A stretch of DNA of 64,000 nucleotides from Streptomyces cyaneofuscatus (GCF_000718135.1 NZ_JOEM01000005.1:372001-436000); one strand, 5' to 3'; counted from the stretch's first letter, positions 16,779 through 26,144 are shown. Translations and numbers: made by a program. Notes: generated from the letters alone by a model not told the origin.

Positions 16779-18833
16779 TTACTTGCCGACCGCCTCGGCG
16801 CGTACGGGTTCGGGTTCGGGTTCCACCGCCTGCTTCACGGGTTCCGCCGCCCCCGGCTTATCCCCGGCCACCACCTTCCGCGGCCCCGACAGCAGATACG
16901 TCAGCCCGAAGCCCAGCGAGACGACCAGCGCCCCGCCGGCCGCGTCCAGCACCCAGTGGTTGGCGGTCGCCACGATCGCGGCGATGGTGAAGAGCGGGTG
17001 GAGCAGGCCGAGCGCCTTCATCCACAGCTTCGGGGCCAGCATCACGATGACCACCCCGCACCACAGCGACCAGCCGAAGTGCAGTGACGGCATCGCCGCG
17101 TACTGGTTGGTGACCGTGGTCAGCGTCCCGTAGTCGGGCTTCGCGAAGTCCTGCACCCCGTGGACGGTGTCGATGAAGCCGAGGCCGGGCATGAGCCGGG
17201 GCGGGGCCAGCGGGTAGAGCCAGAAGCCTACGAGCGCCAGCAGGGTGGCGAAGCCGATGGAGGAGCGGACCCAGCGGTAGTCGGCGGGGCGGCGCGCGTA
17301 CAGCACCGCAAGGATCGTCAGCGGGACGATGAAGTGGAAGGTCAGGTAGTAGTAGTCGAAGAACTCCCGCAGCCAGGTGATCTGCACGACCGTGTGGTTG
17401 ACCCAGAGTTCGATGTCGACGTGCAGCCACTGCTCGATGGCGTGGATCTGCCGGCCGTGCTCCTCGGCGAGCGGGCGGCCCGCGGTGGCGGCGAGGCGGA
17501 CCTGCGCGTACGCGGAGTAGACGACGCGGATGAGCAGGAGTTCCAGCAGGAGGTTGGGGCGGTGGAGCGCCCGGCGCCAGAACGGCAGGAGCGGCACGCG
17601 TCTCCAGCGCGCGGCGACCGGTTTCGCGTAGTCGGTGGGGATCGGCTGCTGCCAGTGCGGCGAGGTCCGCAGGAGGAACGGGGCGAGGCAGGCCGCGCCG
17701 AGCGCCGCGATGAGCAGCACGTTGTCCCGTACGGGGATGACCAGGCCGACGTTCGGCAGCAGCATCTTGCCGGGGAGCGTGAGGACGAGCACCACGACGG
17801 CCGGCCAGACCAGCCGGTCCGAGGCCCGCTTGCCGACCTTGCCGACGACGGCGAGGAGCACCCAGAGGAGCTGGTGCTGCCAGGCGGTCGGCGAGACGGC
17901 CACGACGACGCAGCCGGTCACGGCGACGGCGAGGAGCAACTGCCCGTCCTGGGCGTAGCGGACCGCGCGGCGAACGCCGACGACGATGACCGCGGCGGCG
18001 AGGACGAGGAACAGGGCGATCTCCGTCGGCCCCTCGAGGCCGAGCCGGAGCAGCGCGCCGTGGAGGGACTGGTTGGCCAGGCTGTCCGGCCGCTCACCGA
18101 GCCCGGCGCCCGCGACATGGTGCACCCAGTACGTCCACGAGTCCTTCGGCACCGCGGCCCAGGCGGCGGCCGTGCAGAAGGCGAAGGCGGCCACCGAGAC
18201 CACCGAGGCCCGTCGCTTCCCGGTCAGCCAGAGGAGAGCCGCGAAGAGGAGGAGCGTCGGCTGGAGGGTGGCGGCGAGGCCGACGAGGACGCCCTGCAGC
18301 CGGTGGTCCCGGGCGACGAAGCAGGCCAGCAGCACCAGGAGGACCGGCAGGATGCTGGTCTGGCCGAGGTGGAGGGTGTTGCGGACCGGCAGCGACAGCA
18401 TGAGCAGGGTGATCGCGACGGGCACGGCGAGCAGCGCCGTACGCCGGCCGACCGGTGCGGGCAGGGCCCGGGCGGCGACGACACCGAGGGCGGCCACCAG
18501 GAGCAGGGTGCCGAAGGTCCACGCGATGCCGAGGGCCGCCTCGGCCGACGCGGTGAGCGGCTTCAGCACCAGACCGGCGAAGGGCGTTCCGGTGAACCGG
18601 CCGCTGTCGTACAGCGAGCCCGTCACGTGCAGGACGCCGTTCTCCCCGATCCAGGTCTCCAGATCGGTGAGCCGTTCGCCGGGCGGCTGCCGCAGCACCA
18701 CCGCCATCTGCCGTACCGCCAGCACGGCCACGATCAGCCAGAGCAGGACCCGGGTCAGCCCGGTCCTCGTCTCCGTGTTCGTCATCGCGTCCGCCACCGC
18801 ACCACCGCGCACACTGTGATCCGCATTTGTCAC
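16779..18833 (-). CDS. Bifunctional GT87-like glycosyltransferase / PAP2 phosphatase membrane protein
   Basis: About 684 aa from the GTG at 18833, which has a GGGAGG site; ATGs at 18860 and 18785 are alternatives. The N-terminal 400 residues hold about ten membrane segments of the DUF2029/GT87 polyprenyl-phosphate-sugar mannosyltransferase type. The C-terminal 240 residues are a PAP2-type phosphatase with YPLAPPRLMP, NQYAAMPSLHFGWSLW and NHWVLDAAGG, matching the acid-phosphatase motifs. The family is probably involved in phosphatidylinositol- or polyprenol-linked glycan synthesis at the membrane. It stands alone between a shared terminator and the serpin gene. Confidence 0.88.
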   Translation of the reverse strand: MTNADHSVRGGAVADAMTNTETRTGLTRVLLWLIVAVLAVRQMAVVLRQPPGERLTDLETWIGENGVLHVTGSLYDSGRFTGTPFAGLVLKPLTASAEAALGIAWTFGTLLLVAALGVVAARALPAPVGRRTALLAVPVAITLLMLSLPVRNTLHLGQTSILPVLLVLLACFVARDHRLQGVLVGLAATLQPTLLLFAALLWLTGKRRASVVSVAAFAFCTAAAWAAVPKDSWTYWVHHVAGAGLGERPDSLANQSLHGALLRLGLEGPTEIALFLVLAAAVIVVGVRRAVRYAQDGQLLLAVAVTGCVVVAVSPTAWQHQLLWVLLAVVGKVGKRASDRLVWPAVVVLVLTLPGKMLLPNVGLVIPVRDNVLLIAALGAACLAPFLLRTSPHWQQPIPTDYAKPVAARWRRVPLLPFWRRALHRPNLLLELLLIRVVYSAYAQVRLAATAGRPLAEEHGRQIHAIEQWLHVDIELWVNHTVVQITWLREFFDYYYLTFHFIVPLTILAVLYARRPADYRWVRSSIGFATLLALVGFWLYPLAPPRLMPGLGFIDTVHGVQDFAKPDYGTLTTVTNQYAAMPSLHFGWSLWCGVVIVMLAPKLWMKALGLLHPLFTIAAIVATANHWVLDAAGGALVVSLGFGLTYLLSGPRKVVAGDKPGAAEPVKQAVEPEPEPVRAEAVGK

Positions 18834-18992
18834 GCTGCGCCGACCCTCCCACCGTTCCATGCCCCGCCCCTTCGACTCGGGGCAGCGCAGGATGAAGCCT
18901 CGCATTGCCCTACGAGGTAGACACAATCAACCCCCTCTTTGCCTGACTGTCATCATGCTTTCGTCCGGAAGAATGCCTGTCCTAAAAAACGA

Positions 18993-20147
18993 TCAGGTGT
19001 GCGCCGGACCGCTGGGGGTGTCCGCCTGCCAGGCGGCGAAGAGCGGTACGTCGGTGTCGGCGGGCAGCACGACGATGCCGAACGGGCGGTCGAAGGCCAG
19101 GTGCAGGACCCGCTGCGGCGGCGGGGCCGCGCTCCCGGCCCGCATCGCGACCACCGTCACCGCCGCCGCCTCCACGCCCTCCTCGGCGACCTTCAGCACA
19201 GCCTCCTGAACCACGTCGGAGATGGTGAGCGGCAGGGGCGAGAGGCCGGAGAAGTCCGCCGCGTCGGAGGTGGCGAGCCGGACCCCGAGCGCGGGCAGCT
19301 GTCCGGTGACGGTGATGCGCGTACGCAGGGTGAGGCGCGGCAGGGCGATGGTCACCAGGTCCGTCTCGGGCGGGGTGCCTGCCGCCCGGTCCGCCCATCC
19401 GGCGGGCAGCACCTGCCCGGCGCTCGCGCCCGGCTCCCCGAGGACGAACCTGACCCGGGCGCCGTCTCCGCCGCCCTCCCCTCCGGTGCAGCGCAGTTCG
19501 ACGACGTACGTGCCGTCCACCGCCCAGACATCGGCGAGCGGCACGCCCTTCGTCATGGTCGGCACCGGGCGGGTCGTGCCGGAGGCGTCGGTGAACGGCC
19601 GGTCGCGGGTCAGCCAGCCCTCGAACGGCTTCTCCCAGCGGGCCTTCAGCACCAGGACGTTGACGAGGGCGAGCAGGGTCTCGGCGGTGATCTCCAGCGG
19701 CAGCGCTTCGATCAGCCCGCCGGTGGCCTCCCGTACCCAGGCGTCGACGGCCCCCGGGTCCAGCCCGTCGTCGAACCGGACGTCCGGCAGCGCCTCGCGG
19801 TACGCGTCGCTCACCGGCACCCGGCTCCACACCCGGGTCGCCACCCCCAGCGCGCCGGTCAGCGCCAGCTCGCGGGCCGCCGCCGTCACGACGGGCCCCG
19901 CCTCCCGGTCCGCCGTACCGAGCAGCGCCCGCAGCTCCCGGGCGGTCCCGCCGCGCGCGCCGGCGGCCACGGCGGCGAGCGCCAGCCACAGTCCGGCGGG
20001 CGAGCAGACGAAGCTGCCGCCATGGGCCGGCTTCCCGGTGGCGAGCGCGTCCCGTATCCAGCGGTCGGCGAGGTGCTGGACGGCTCGGGCCCGCGTGGTG
20101 GCGTCCACATCGGTGTCGGCATCGGTGTCGGTGGTGGGTCGGTTCAC
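18993..20147 (-). CDS. Serpin-family serine protease inhibitor
   Basis: 384 aa. Serpin landmarks are LVNVLVLKARWEKPFE (breach/strand 6B region), the inhibitory hinge EEGVEAAAVT and the C-terminal FDRPFGIVVLPADTDVPLFAAW. The small alanine-rich hinge suggests a true inhibitor rather than a non-inhibitory relative. The loop after the hinge (VVAMRAGSAAPPPQ) is about six residues longer than in alpha-1-antitrypsin, so the scissile bond cannot be assigned. No signal peptide is visible; it probably acts in the cytosol. GTG at 20147 with AGGGGG spacing is preferred. Serpins are scattered in bacteria. Confidence 0.88.
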   Translation of the reverse strand: MNRPTTDTDADTDVDATTRARAVQHLADRWIRDALATGKPAHGGSFVCSPAGLWLALAAVAAGARGGTARELRALLGTADREAGPVVTAAARELALTGALGVATRVWSRVPVSDAYREALPDVRFDDGLDPGAVDAWVREATGGLIEALPLEITAETLLALVNVLVLKARWEKPFEGWLTRDRPFTDASGTTRPVPTMTKGVPLADVWAVDGTYVVELRCTGGEGGGDGARVRFVLGEPGASAGQVLPAGWADRAAGTPPETDLVTIALPRLTLRTRITVTGQLPALGVRLATSDAADFSGLSPLPLTISDVVQEAVLKVAEEGVEAAAVTVVAMRAGSAAPPPQRVLHLAFDRPFGIVVLPADTDVPLFAAWQADTPSGPAHT

Positions 20148-20199
20148 TGGTGCCCCCTGCACGTAAATCACGTCGTCCTTCGGCCGTGAGGGAGCAAGA

Positions 20200-20697
20200 A
20201 TGCCGCACATGACCTGGACCGTGACCGCCGAACGATTCGACTCCCCCGACGCCACCGCGCTGCGCCGCGACTACTACGACGAGGTCGCGAGCCGCTACTG
20301 GCAACGGCCCGCCACCGCCGCGGAGATAGCCGAGGGGCTGGCCGACGACGGCGCGGACCTGCTGGCTCCGCCGACCGGTCAGTTCGTCGTCGGCCGCCAC
20401 GAGGGCAAGGCCGCGAGCTGCGCCGGGCTGGTGCTGACGGAGGAGGCCGCGCCGGGCTCGGCGGAGCTGACGCGGGTGTACGTACGCCCGGCGTTCCGGT
20501 CCACGGGCGGCGGCGGGCTGCTGCTGGCCGCGATCGAGGAGGAGGCGCGGGCGCTCGGGGTGCGGCTGCTCCGGCTGGACACCCGTCTCGACCTGGTCGA
20601 GGCGCGCGGGCTGTACGCGAAGCACGGCTACGGGGAGGTGCCGGCCTTCCACCGGCGCAACCCGTACGCGGAGGTGTGGTTCGCGAAGGAGCTGTGA
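20200..20697 (+). CDS. GNAT-family N-acetyltransferase
   Basis: 165 aa, Acetyltransf_1 fold. LTRVYVRPAFRSTGGGGLLL is the beta-4/acetyl-CoA pyrophosphate loop (a glycine-rich variant of the R/Q-x-x-G-x-G/A motif), and DTRLDLVEARGLYAKHGYGEVPAF is the C-terminal motif. Substrate unknown. ATG with a GGGAGC site. It is divergent from the serpin gene by 52 bases, and convergent with the exporter gene downstream. Confidence 0.9.
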   Translation: MPHMTWTVTAERFDSPDATALRRDYYDEVASRYWQRPATAAEIAEGLADDGADLLAPPTGQFVVGRHEGKAASCAGLVLTEEAAPGSAELTRVYVRPAFRSTGGGGLLLAAIEEEARALGVRLLRLDTRLDLVEARGLYAKHGYGEVPAFHRRNPYAEVWFAKEL

Positions 20698-20728
20698 GGG
20701 TCCGCGAGGGGCTTCGGGGGCGGGCCGG

Positions 20729-22852
20729 TCAGGGCCGGCGGTCAGGGTGGTCCCTGGCGTCCCCGTGCTCCCCGAAGCGCCGGTGGTCCGGGTGGTCGAT
20801 GTCGTGGTGCCGGTCCGCCGCGTGGTCGCGGGGCGGCGCGGGCGTGTGCGGGCGTTCCTTGCTGGACCCGCTGACCTCGGCGGTCAGCTCGGCGACGAGT
20901 TTGACCAGGTCGGTGGGGCGCTCGGGCCCCCACCAGTCCCCCAGCAGTTCGGCGAGGGAGTCCTCCCGGGCCTGGGAGAGCCGGACGACCGCCTCGGCCC
21001 CCGATTCGGTGAGGATCATCTGGAGCCCCTCGCGGCGGGCCAGTCCGCGCCCCTCCACCTGCCGGGCCGCCTCGGTGATCACCCGTAGCGGTACGGGGGT
21101 CACCTCGGCGAGCCGGGCGGGCTCGACGGTGCCGTGCCGCTTGATCCGCAGCAGCAGCCAGCTCGCCGCCGGCAGCAGGTCGTACCCGGCGCGCGCGGTG
21201 ATCTTCTCGTAGATCTCCCGGCGCCCCTCCCGGGTGGCCAGCACCGAGAGTGCGCGGGCGCACTCGTCGTACGAGGAACGCTCCACCGGGTTGGACGCGA
21301 GCGTCTGGCTGGTGTCGGGGGCGGTCACCGAGCCCCGGAGCTTGTCCTCCCGCAGGAACCAGGCCAGTACGAAGGCGATCAGGACGACAGGGGCCGCGTA
21401 CAGGAAGACGTCCGTGATGGAGGTGGAGTACGCGTCCAGGATCGAGGGGCGCAGGCCGGCCGGGAGCATCTGGATGGAGCGGGGGTCGGCCGCCAGCCGT
21501 TCGGCGTCGACGCCCGGGGGCAGGGACCGGCCCGCGAGGGCGCTGTCGAGCTGACCGGTGAGCCGGTTGGTGAAGACGGTGCCGAAGATGGCCACGCCGA
21601 ACGAGGCGCCGATGGAGCGGAAGAACGTCGCGCCGGAGGTGGCGACGCCGAGGTCCCGGTAGGAGACGGCGTTCTGCACGACGAGGACGAGGACCTGCAT
21701 GACGAGGCCGAGCCCGGCGCCGAAGACGAAGAAGGAGAGGCTCATCTCCCAGGTGGAGCTGGCCGGGGTGAGCCGGTGGAGGAGCAGCAGTCCGGCGGCG
21801 GTGAGGGCGGTGCCCGCGAGGGGGAAGACCTTCCAGCGGCCGGTGCGGCTGACGATCTGGCCGGAGGCGGTCGAGGTGAGCAGCAGGCCGAGGACCATGG
21901 GCAGCATGTGCACACCGGACATGGTCGGGGTGATGCCGTGGACCACCTGGAGGAACGTGGGCAGGTAGGTCATCGCGCCGAACATCGCGAAGCCGATGAC
22001 GAAGCTGATCACGGCGACGAGGCTGAAGGTCCTGACCCGGAAGAGTTTCAGCGGCAGCACCGGTTCCGCCGCCCTGCGCTCCACGGCGACGAACGCGATC
22101 AGCAGCACGACGGCGAGCACCGCCAGCGCGATGATCTGCACCGATCCCCAGGCCCAGGTCGTGCCGCCGAGGGACGCCACCAGGATGAGGCAGGTGGCGA
22201 CGGAGGCGATGAGGAAGGTGCCGAGGTAGTCGATGGTGTGCTTCTCGCGGTGGACCGGGATGTGCAGCACGGCCGCGATGACGAGCAGCGCGACGACGCC
22301 GATCGGCAGGTTGATGTAGAACACCCAGCGCCAGCTGAGGTGCTGGGTGAAGAAGCCGCCGAGCAGCGGCCCGAGCACGCTCGTCGCTCCGAAGACGGCA
22401 CCGAACAGGCCTTGGTACCTGCCGCGTTCGCGTGGGGTGACGATGTCTCCGACGATCGCCATCGAGAGCACCATGAGCCCGCCGCCGCCGAGCCCCTGGA
22501 GAGCGCGGAAGCCGATGAGCTGGGGCATGTTCTGGGCCATGCCGCAGAGCGCGGAGCCGATCAGGAAGATGACGATCGCGGTCTGGAAGAGCTTCTTGCG
22601 GCCGTACTGGTCGCCGAGCTTGCCCCAGAGCGGGGTCGCCGCCGTCGCCGCCAGCAGATAGGCGGTGACCACCCAGGAGAGGTGGTCGAGACCGCCGAGC
22701 TCGCTGACGATGGTCGGCAGCGCGGTGGAGACGATGGTCTGATCGAGTGCCGCCAGCAGCATGCCGAGGAGCAGCGCGCCGATCGCCACCAGGACGGTCC
22801 GGCGGGACTGCCCCTCGCCGGGGACCATGGGCGGGCTCAGCTGCTGGGCCAT
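20729..22852 (-). CDS. DHA2-family MFS multidrug exporter with fused MarR-like domain
   Basis: 707 aa against about 500 for the family. The first 510 residues give 14 membrane segments and the DHA2 motifs LDQTIVSTALPTI and LWGKLGDQYGRKK. After EDKLRG about 160 residues form a soluble helical region with winged-helix character (LPAASWLLLRIKRHGTVEPARLAEVTPVPLRVIT, ARREGLQMILTESG), as in MarR regulators, and a His/Asp-rich tail ends the protein. The cytoplasmic domain may sense the drug or bind DNA at the membrane; that is speculation. ATG at 22852 has GAGGAGA. No separate regulator is adjacent. Confidence 0.9.
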   Translation of the reverse strand: MAQQLSPPMVPGEGQSRRTVLVAIGALLLGMLLAALDQTIVSTALPTIVSELGGLDHLSWVVTAYLLAATAATPLWGKLGDQYGRKKLFQTAIVIFLIGSALCGMAQNMPQLIGFRALQGLGGGGLMVLSMAIVGDIVTPRERGRYQGLFGAVFGATSVLGPLLGGFFTQHLSWRWVFYINLPIGVVALLVIAAVLHIPVHREKHTIDYLGTFLIASVATCLILVASLGGTTWAWGSVQIIALAVLAVVLLIAFVAVERRAAEPVLPLKLFRVRTFSLVAVISFVIGFAMFGAMTYLPTFLQVVHGITPTMSGVHMLPMVLGLLLTSTASGQIVSRTGRWKVFPLAGTALTAAGLLLLHRLTPASSTWEMSLSFFVFGAGLGLVMQVLVLVVQNAVSYRDLGVATSGATFFRSIGASFGVAIFGTVFTNRLTGQLDSALAGRSLPPGVDAERLAADPRSIQMLPAGLRPSILDAYSTSITDVFLYAAPVVLIAFVLAWFLREDKLRGSVTAPDTSQTLASNPVERSSYDECARALSVLATREGRREIYEKITARAGYDLLPAASWLLLRIKRHGTVEPARLAEVTPVPLRVITEAARQVEGRGLARREGLQMILTESGAEAVVRLSQAREDSLAELLGDWWGPERPTDLVKLVAELTAEVSGSSKERPHTPAPPRDHAADRHHDIDHPDHRRFGEHGDARDHPDRRP

Positions 22853-23023
22853 GGGCGTCTCCTCGATCCGCTGCGATCCGCTGATTCACTGCACTCCGCT
22901 GATCCACTACACCCCCATCCTGGCCGTTCCGCCCCGTTATGGCCTGTCGGGCACCGGCGGGGCATTGGGCTTCGCCGGAGCGGGCTGCATAATCGCAGGC
23001 AGTTCAAGGGGAGGGGACCCACG

Positions 23024-24205
23024 ATGACCGGACACGCATGCCCGGAGTGCGGCAGACGGACGGCCGGCGAGCCCGGCACGGAGCACCGGGTGCCCTGCCG
23101 GTGCGGTACGGACACGGGCGCGACGCCGCTCACGGGGGACGAGCTGCGCGCCGCCCGCTCGGCGGAGATGGCGGCGGCGGAGGACTTCGACCCGCTGCGG
23201 ATCAGGCCGTACGTGACGTTGGGGGACGCGTCGGCGGGTGAGGGTGGCGGCGCGGGGGACGGTGATGCCGCAGGGGACGGTGCCGGCGGGTCTGCGGAGG
23301 CCGGTGTGGTTGCGGGGGACGGCGGGTCCGGGCAGGGCCTCGGGGGTGATGCGGCCACCACCATGCCGCTGCACCTGGGCGTGGGTACGGAGTCGGACGC
23401 GGACTCCCGTACGGGCATGGGTACGGGCCCCGGGCCCGGCGCGGCCCACCCCCCGGCGGCGGACGAGAGCAGACGCCGCACCGCCTCCCAGGGCACGGGT
23501 ACGGGTACGGGCCTTGGCGCGGGCGCACACCTGGGCACGGGTACACCCCCCGCCGCCCCCGACCCCGTCCAGCCGCGTCGCAGACGCCCCTTCGCGGCCC
23601 TGGCCGTAGGCGCGGCCGTGGCGGCGGTGGTCGGCACGGCGGCCTTCGCCGGGGGGCTCTTCGACCGGGACGGGAGCCAGGAGGAGGCGCTGCCGGAGGC
23701 GACCACGAGCGCCCCGGACACCGCGGACGAACCGGCGGCGGCCTCCGTGGCCCCGTCCCCCTCCCCCTCGGCCGCTCCGTCCCGTAAGGCATCGGCCTCG
23801 CCCACCCCCTCGGCGTCCACCGCCTCCCCGTCCCCCTCCGCCTCCCCCTCGCAGAGCACCGCGCCGAGCCCGACCGCCTCCGCCCCGGCGACACCGACCC
23901 CGGACGCCCCGTCCGCGTCGGCGACCGGTGACGCGCCCCCGCCCTCCGCCGCGCCGCCCGCGGAGCTGGCCCCTTCCTCGCTGCGGCGCGGCGACCAGGG
24001 TCCGCAGGTGGCCGTGTTGCAGAACCGGCTCGCGGAGGTGTGGCTCTACCACGGCGACGCGGACGGGAACTTCAACGACCGGGTGGAGAACGCCGTGCGG
24101 GTCTACCAGTCGTACAAGGCGATCCAGGGCGACCCGGCCGGCGTGTACGGGCCGGAGACCCGGCGTGCGCTGGAGGCGGAGACGACGGGACAGGGCCGCG
24201 ACTGA
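23024..24205 (+). CDS. Peptidoglycan-binding membrane protein with N-terminal zinc ribbon
   Basis: 393 aa. Residues 1-30 hold CPECG and CRCG pairs resembling a small zinc ribbon. A Gly/Asp-rich low-complexity stretch follows, then a membrane helix (AALAVGAAVAAVVGTAAFAGG, near residue 200), a 100-residue Pro/Ser/Ala/Thr linker, and a C-terminal PG_binding_1 domain (SLRRGDQGPQVAVLQNRL, GDADGNFNDRVENAVRVYQ, GVYGPETRRALE). The topology suggests the ribbon inside and the cell-wall domain outside. ATG with GGGGAGGGG. Function not known; possibly an envelope anchor. Confidence 0.9.
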   Translation: MTGHACPECGRRTAGEPGTEHRVPCRCGTDTGATPLTGDELRAARSAEMAAAEDFDPLRIRPYVTLGDASAGEGGGAGDGDAAGDGAGGSAEAGVVAGDGGSGQGLGGDAATTMPLHLGVGTESDADSRTGMGTGPGPGAAHPPAADESRRRTASQGTGTGTGLGAGAHLGTGTPPAAPDPVQPRRRRPFAALAVGAAVAAVVGTAAFAGGLFDRDGSQEEALPEATTSAPDTADEPAAASVAPSPSPSAAPSRKASASPTPSASTASPSPSASPSQSTAPSPTASAPATPTPDAPSASATGDAPPPSAAPPAELAPSSLRRGDQGPQVAVLQNRLAEVWLYHGDADGNFNDRVENAVRVYQSYKAIQGDPAGVYGPETRRALEAETTGQGRD

Positions 24206-24214
24206 CCGGCCGCA

Positions 24215-24237
24215 CCGGGCCCTCGGGCAGGGCCCGG
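24215..24237 (+). terminator. Terminator-like hairpin
   Basis: Nine-base perfect arms (CCGGGCCCT and AGGGCCCGG) around a five-base loop, ten bases after the peptidoglycan-binding gene. Confidence 0.5.
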
Positions 24238-24393
24238 CCGACGGGATTGGCTTTCCGGCCCAGGTTTTTGTATCTTCGTGGAACAAAGTAGCTCCCGCCC
24301 GCACTCCCTGACCGGCGGGCGGGGCTGCTCTTGTACCGCGTCACCCACACCCGCGTCACCGCACCACCATCCCCCGCGCTCTGGAGCCAGCCG

Positions 24394-25056
24394 ATGTCGG
24401 CCACCGTCCTCACCGCCAGCGCCCTCCTGCTCGACATGGACGGCACCCTCGTGAACTCCGACGCGGTCGTGGAGCGCTGCTGGCGCCGGTGGGCGCTCAA
24501 GCACGGACTGGACCCCGAGGCCGCCCTCAAGGTGGTCCACGGGCGTCAGGGATACGCCACGATGGCCGTCCTGCTCCCGGACCGCCCCGTCGAGGAGAAC
24601 TACGCGGACAACCGGGTGATGCTCGCCGAGGAGACCGCCGATGTCGACGGCGTGGTCCCGATCGGCGGAGCCCCCGCCTTCATGGCCGCGATCGCCGACC
24701 TCCCGCACGCCCTGGTGACCTCGGCCGACAGCGCCCTCGCGACGGCCCGGATGGGTGCGGCCGCGCTGCCGATGCCCGCCGTCCGCGTCACCGCCGAGCA
24801 GGTCGGCGCCAGCAAGCCGGACCCCGAGGGCTTCCTCAAGGGCGCGGCGGAGCTGGGCTTCGGGGCGGCGGACTGCATCGTCTTCGAGGACTCCGAGGCG
24901 GGCATCGCGGCGGGCCGGGCGGCCGGGATGCGCGTGGTGGGCGTCGGCCCGCGCGCCGCGGCCCTGTCGCCGGACGCGCACGTGGAGGACCTGACGCAGA
25001 TCCGGGTGGAGGCGGCCGAGGACGGCACGATCCGCCTGCACATCGACGAGGCCTGA
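24394..25056 (+). CDS. HAD-family hydrolase (beta-phosphoglucomutase-like phosphatase)
   Basis: 220 aa. Motif I LLDMDGTLVNSD with the nucleophilic and acid/base aspartates, motif II VTSAD, lysine motif GASKPDPEGFL and motif IV IVFEDSEAGI. The cap lies between motif I and II, as in subclass I enzymes acting on sugar phosphates. ATG at 24394 with GGAG eight bases upstream; longer starts lack a site. Monocistronic. Substrate cannot be read from the sequence. Confidence 0.92.
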   Translation: MSATVLTASALLLDMDGTLVNSDAVVERCWRRWALKHGLDPEAALKVVHGRQGYATMAVLLPDRPVEENYADNRVMLAEETADVDGVVPIGGAPAFMAAIADLPHALVTSADSALATARMGAAALPMPAVRVTAEQVGASKPDPEGFLKGAAELGFGAADCIVFEDSEAGIAAGRAAGMRVVGVGPRAAALSPDAHVEDLTQIRVEAAEDGTIRLHIDEA

Positions 25057-25086
25057 ACCTCCGCCCCGGAACACCGGCCGACAGGC

Positions 25087-25821
25087 TCACCCCCGGTGCA
25101 GCCACCCCCGCGCGACCAGCTCCAGCACCACCGCGACGGCCACCACCTGTACCGCGATCAACGCCACCAGGACGAAGAGCTGCACGGCGCCCGCCTCCAC
25201 CGGTGAGGCGCCGCCCAGCAGCATGCCCACGAAGGCTCCCGGCAACGAGACGAGCCCCACCGTCCGCGTCTGGTCGAGCCCCGGCAGCAGCGCGTCCGAC
25301 GCGGCGGGCCGTACGATCTCCAGCCGGGCGTCCCGGTCGAGCATCCCGAGGGCCATGCCCGCCTCCACCTCCCCGTGACGGGTGGTGAGTTCGTCCAGCG
25401 CGCGCCGCCCGCCGAGTACGGTCGCGGTGAGCGCCCCTCCGATGAGGATGCCCGCCACGGGGATGAGCGCCAGCCCCCGGACCGGCACGAGCCCCGTGAC
25501 CAGCAGCAGCCCGACGACCGGGAGCGCCCCCGCCCCGATCGGCACGGCCGCCCACCACCAGGTGCGGTTGCGGGTGACGCGGCGCCCCGCCGTCCAGGCG
25601 GCCACGGCGAACATCAGCACCAGGAATCCGAGCAGCGGCCCGAGCCGCTGGGCCACCCAGCCGATGAGCAGGGAAACCACGGCGAGTTGGCCTGCGGCCC
25701 GCACCCCGGCCACCAGGATCTCGCGCGAGCGGCCCAGCCGGGCCCAGGCGGCGACGGCGGCGGCGAGGGCCAACAGGGCGACGAGGACGACCCCGAGGGC
25801 CGGCGTGACCGGAAGCAGCAC
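25087..25821 (-). CDS. FetB/UPF0014-type ABC permease
   Basis: 244 aa with about seven hydrophobic segments (VVLVALLALAAAVAAWARLG, LLGFLVLMFAVAAWTAG, ALPVVGLLLVTGLV, LFVLVALIAVQVVAVAVVLEL). The conserved LIPVAGILIGGALTA and LPGLDQTRTVGLVSLPGAFVGMLLGG blocks mark the UPF0014/FetB family, involved in iron export in E. coli. The partner ATPase FetA is not adjacent, and the start (GTG) lacks a clear ribosome-binding site, so it may be leaderless or start slightly elsewhere. Confidence 0.88.
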   Translation of the reverse strand: MLLPVTPALGVVLVALLALAAAVAAWARLGRSREILVAGVRAAGQLAVVSLLIGWVAQRLGPLLGFLVLMFAVAAWTAGRRVTRNRTWWWAAVPIGAGALPVVGLLLVTGLVPVRGLALIPVAGILIGGALTATVLGGRRALDELTTRHGEVEAGMALGMLDRDARLEIVRPAASDALLPGLDQTRTVGLVSLPGAFVGMLLGGASPVEAGAVQLFVLVALIAVQVVAVAVVLELVARGWLHRG

Positions 25822-25854
25822 CAGGCAACGATAGATCCGCCGGCCACCCGGGCA

Positions 25855-25977
25855 CGCCCCCGGCGGACGCTCCGGCCGCTCAACCCCCTTCCCCGCGCCC
25901 CCGGCGGACGCTCCGGCCGCTCAACCCCCATCCCCGCGCCCCCGGCGGACGCTCCGGCCGCACAACTCCCTTCCCAC
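25855..25977. repeat. 41-base tandem repeat, three copies
   Basis: The unit (CGCCCCCGGCGGACGCTCCGG and the following CCGCTCAACCCCC..) recurs at 25855, 25896 and 25937, the third copy diverged near its end. It fills much of the 323-base gap between the permease and the HNH nuclease, which holds no gene. Confidence 0.85.
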
Positions 25978-26023
25978 GCCCGGCGGTCGGTTCACCCCCA
26001 CGCGACCTGTCACACCCCTTGAT

Positions 26024-26044
26024 GTGACGTGCACATGTCGTCAC
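26024..26044. promoter_or_regulatory. Inverted repeat upstream of the secreted nuclease
   Basis: GTGACG and CGTCAC (six-base arms, nine-base spacer) lie 100 bases before the HNH nuclease start. A possible operator only. Confidence 0.3.
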
Positions 26045-26144
26045 TCTGTTACCTGGTGCCCACCCCCAGGAAACCTGGCGCCGCCACGCTGGCCGGGCTC
26101 CACATGCCGCCCGCCCAAGCACCCCCCACCTCAAGGGAGTTCGC

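Noticed and set aside
21134..23023. Long plus-strand extension upstream of the peptidoglycan-binding gene
   Set aside because: Antisense to the DHA2 exporter; the real gene starts at the ATG at 23024 with a strong ribosome-binding site.
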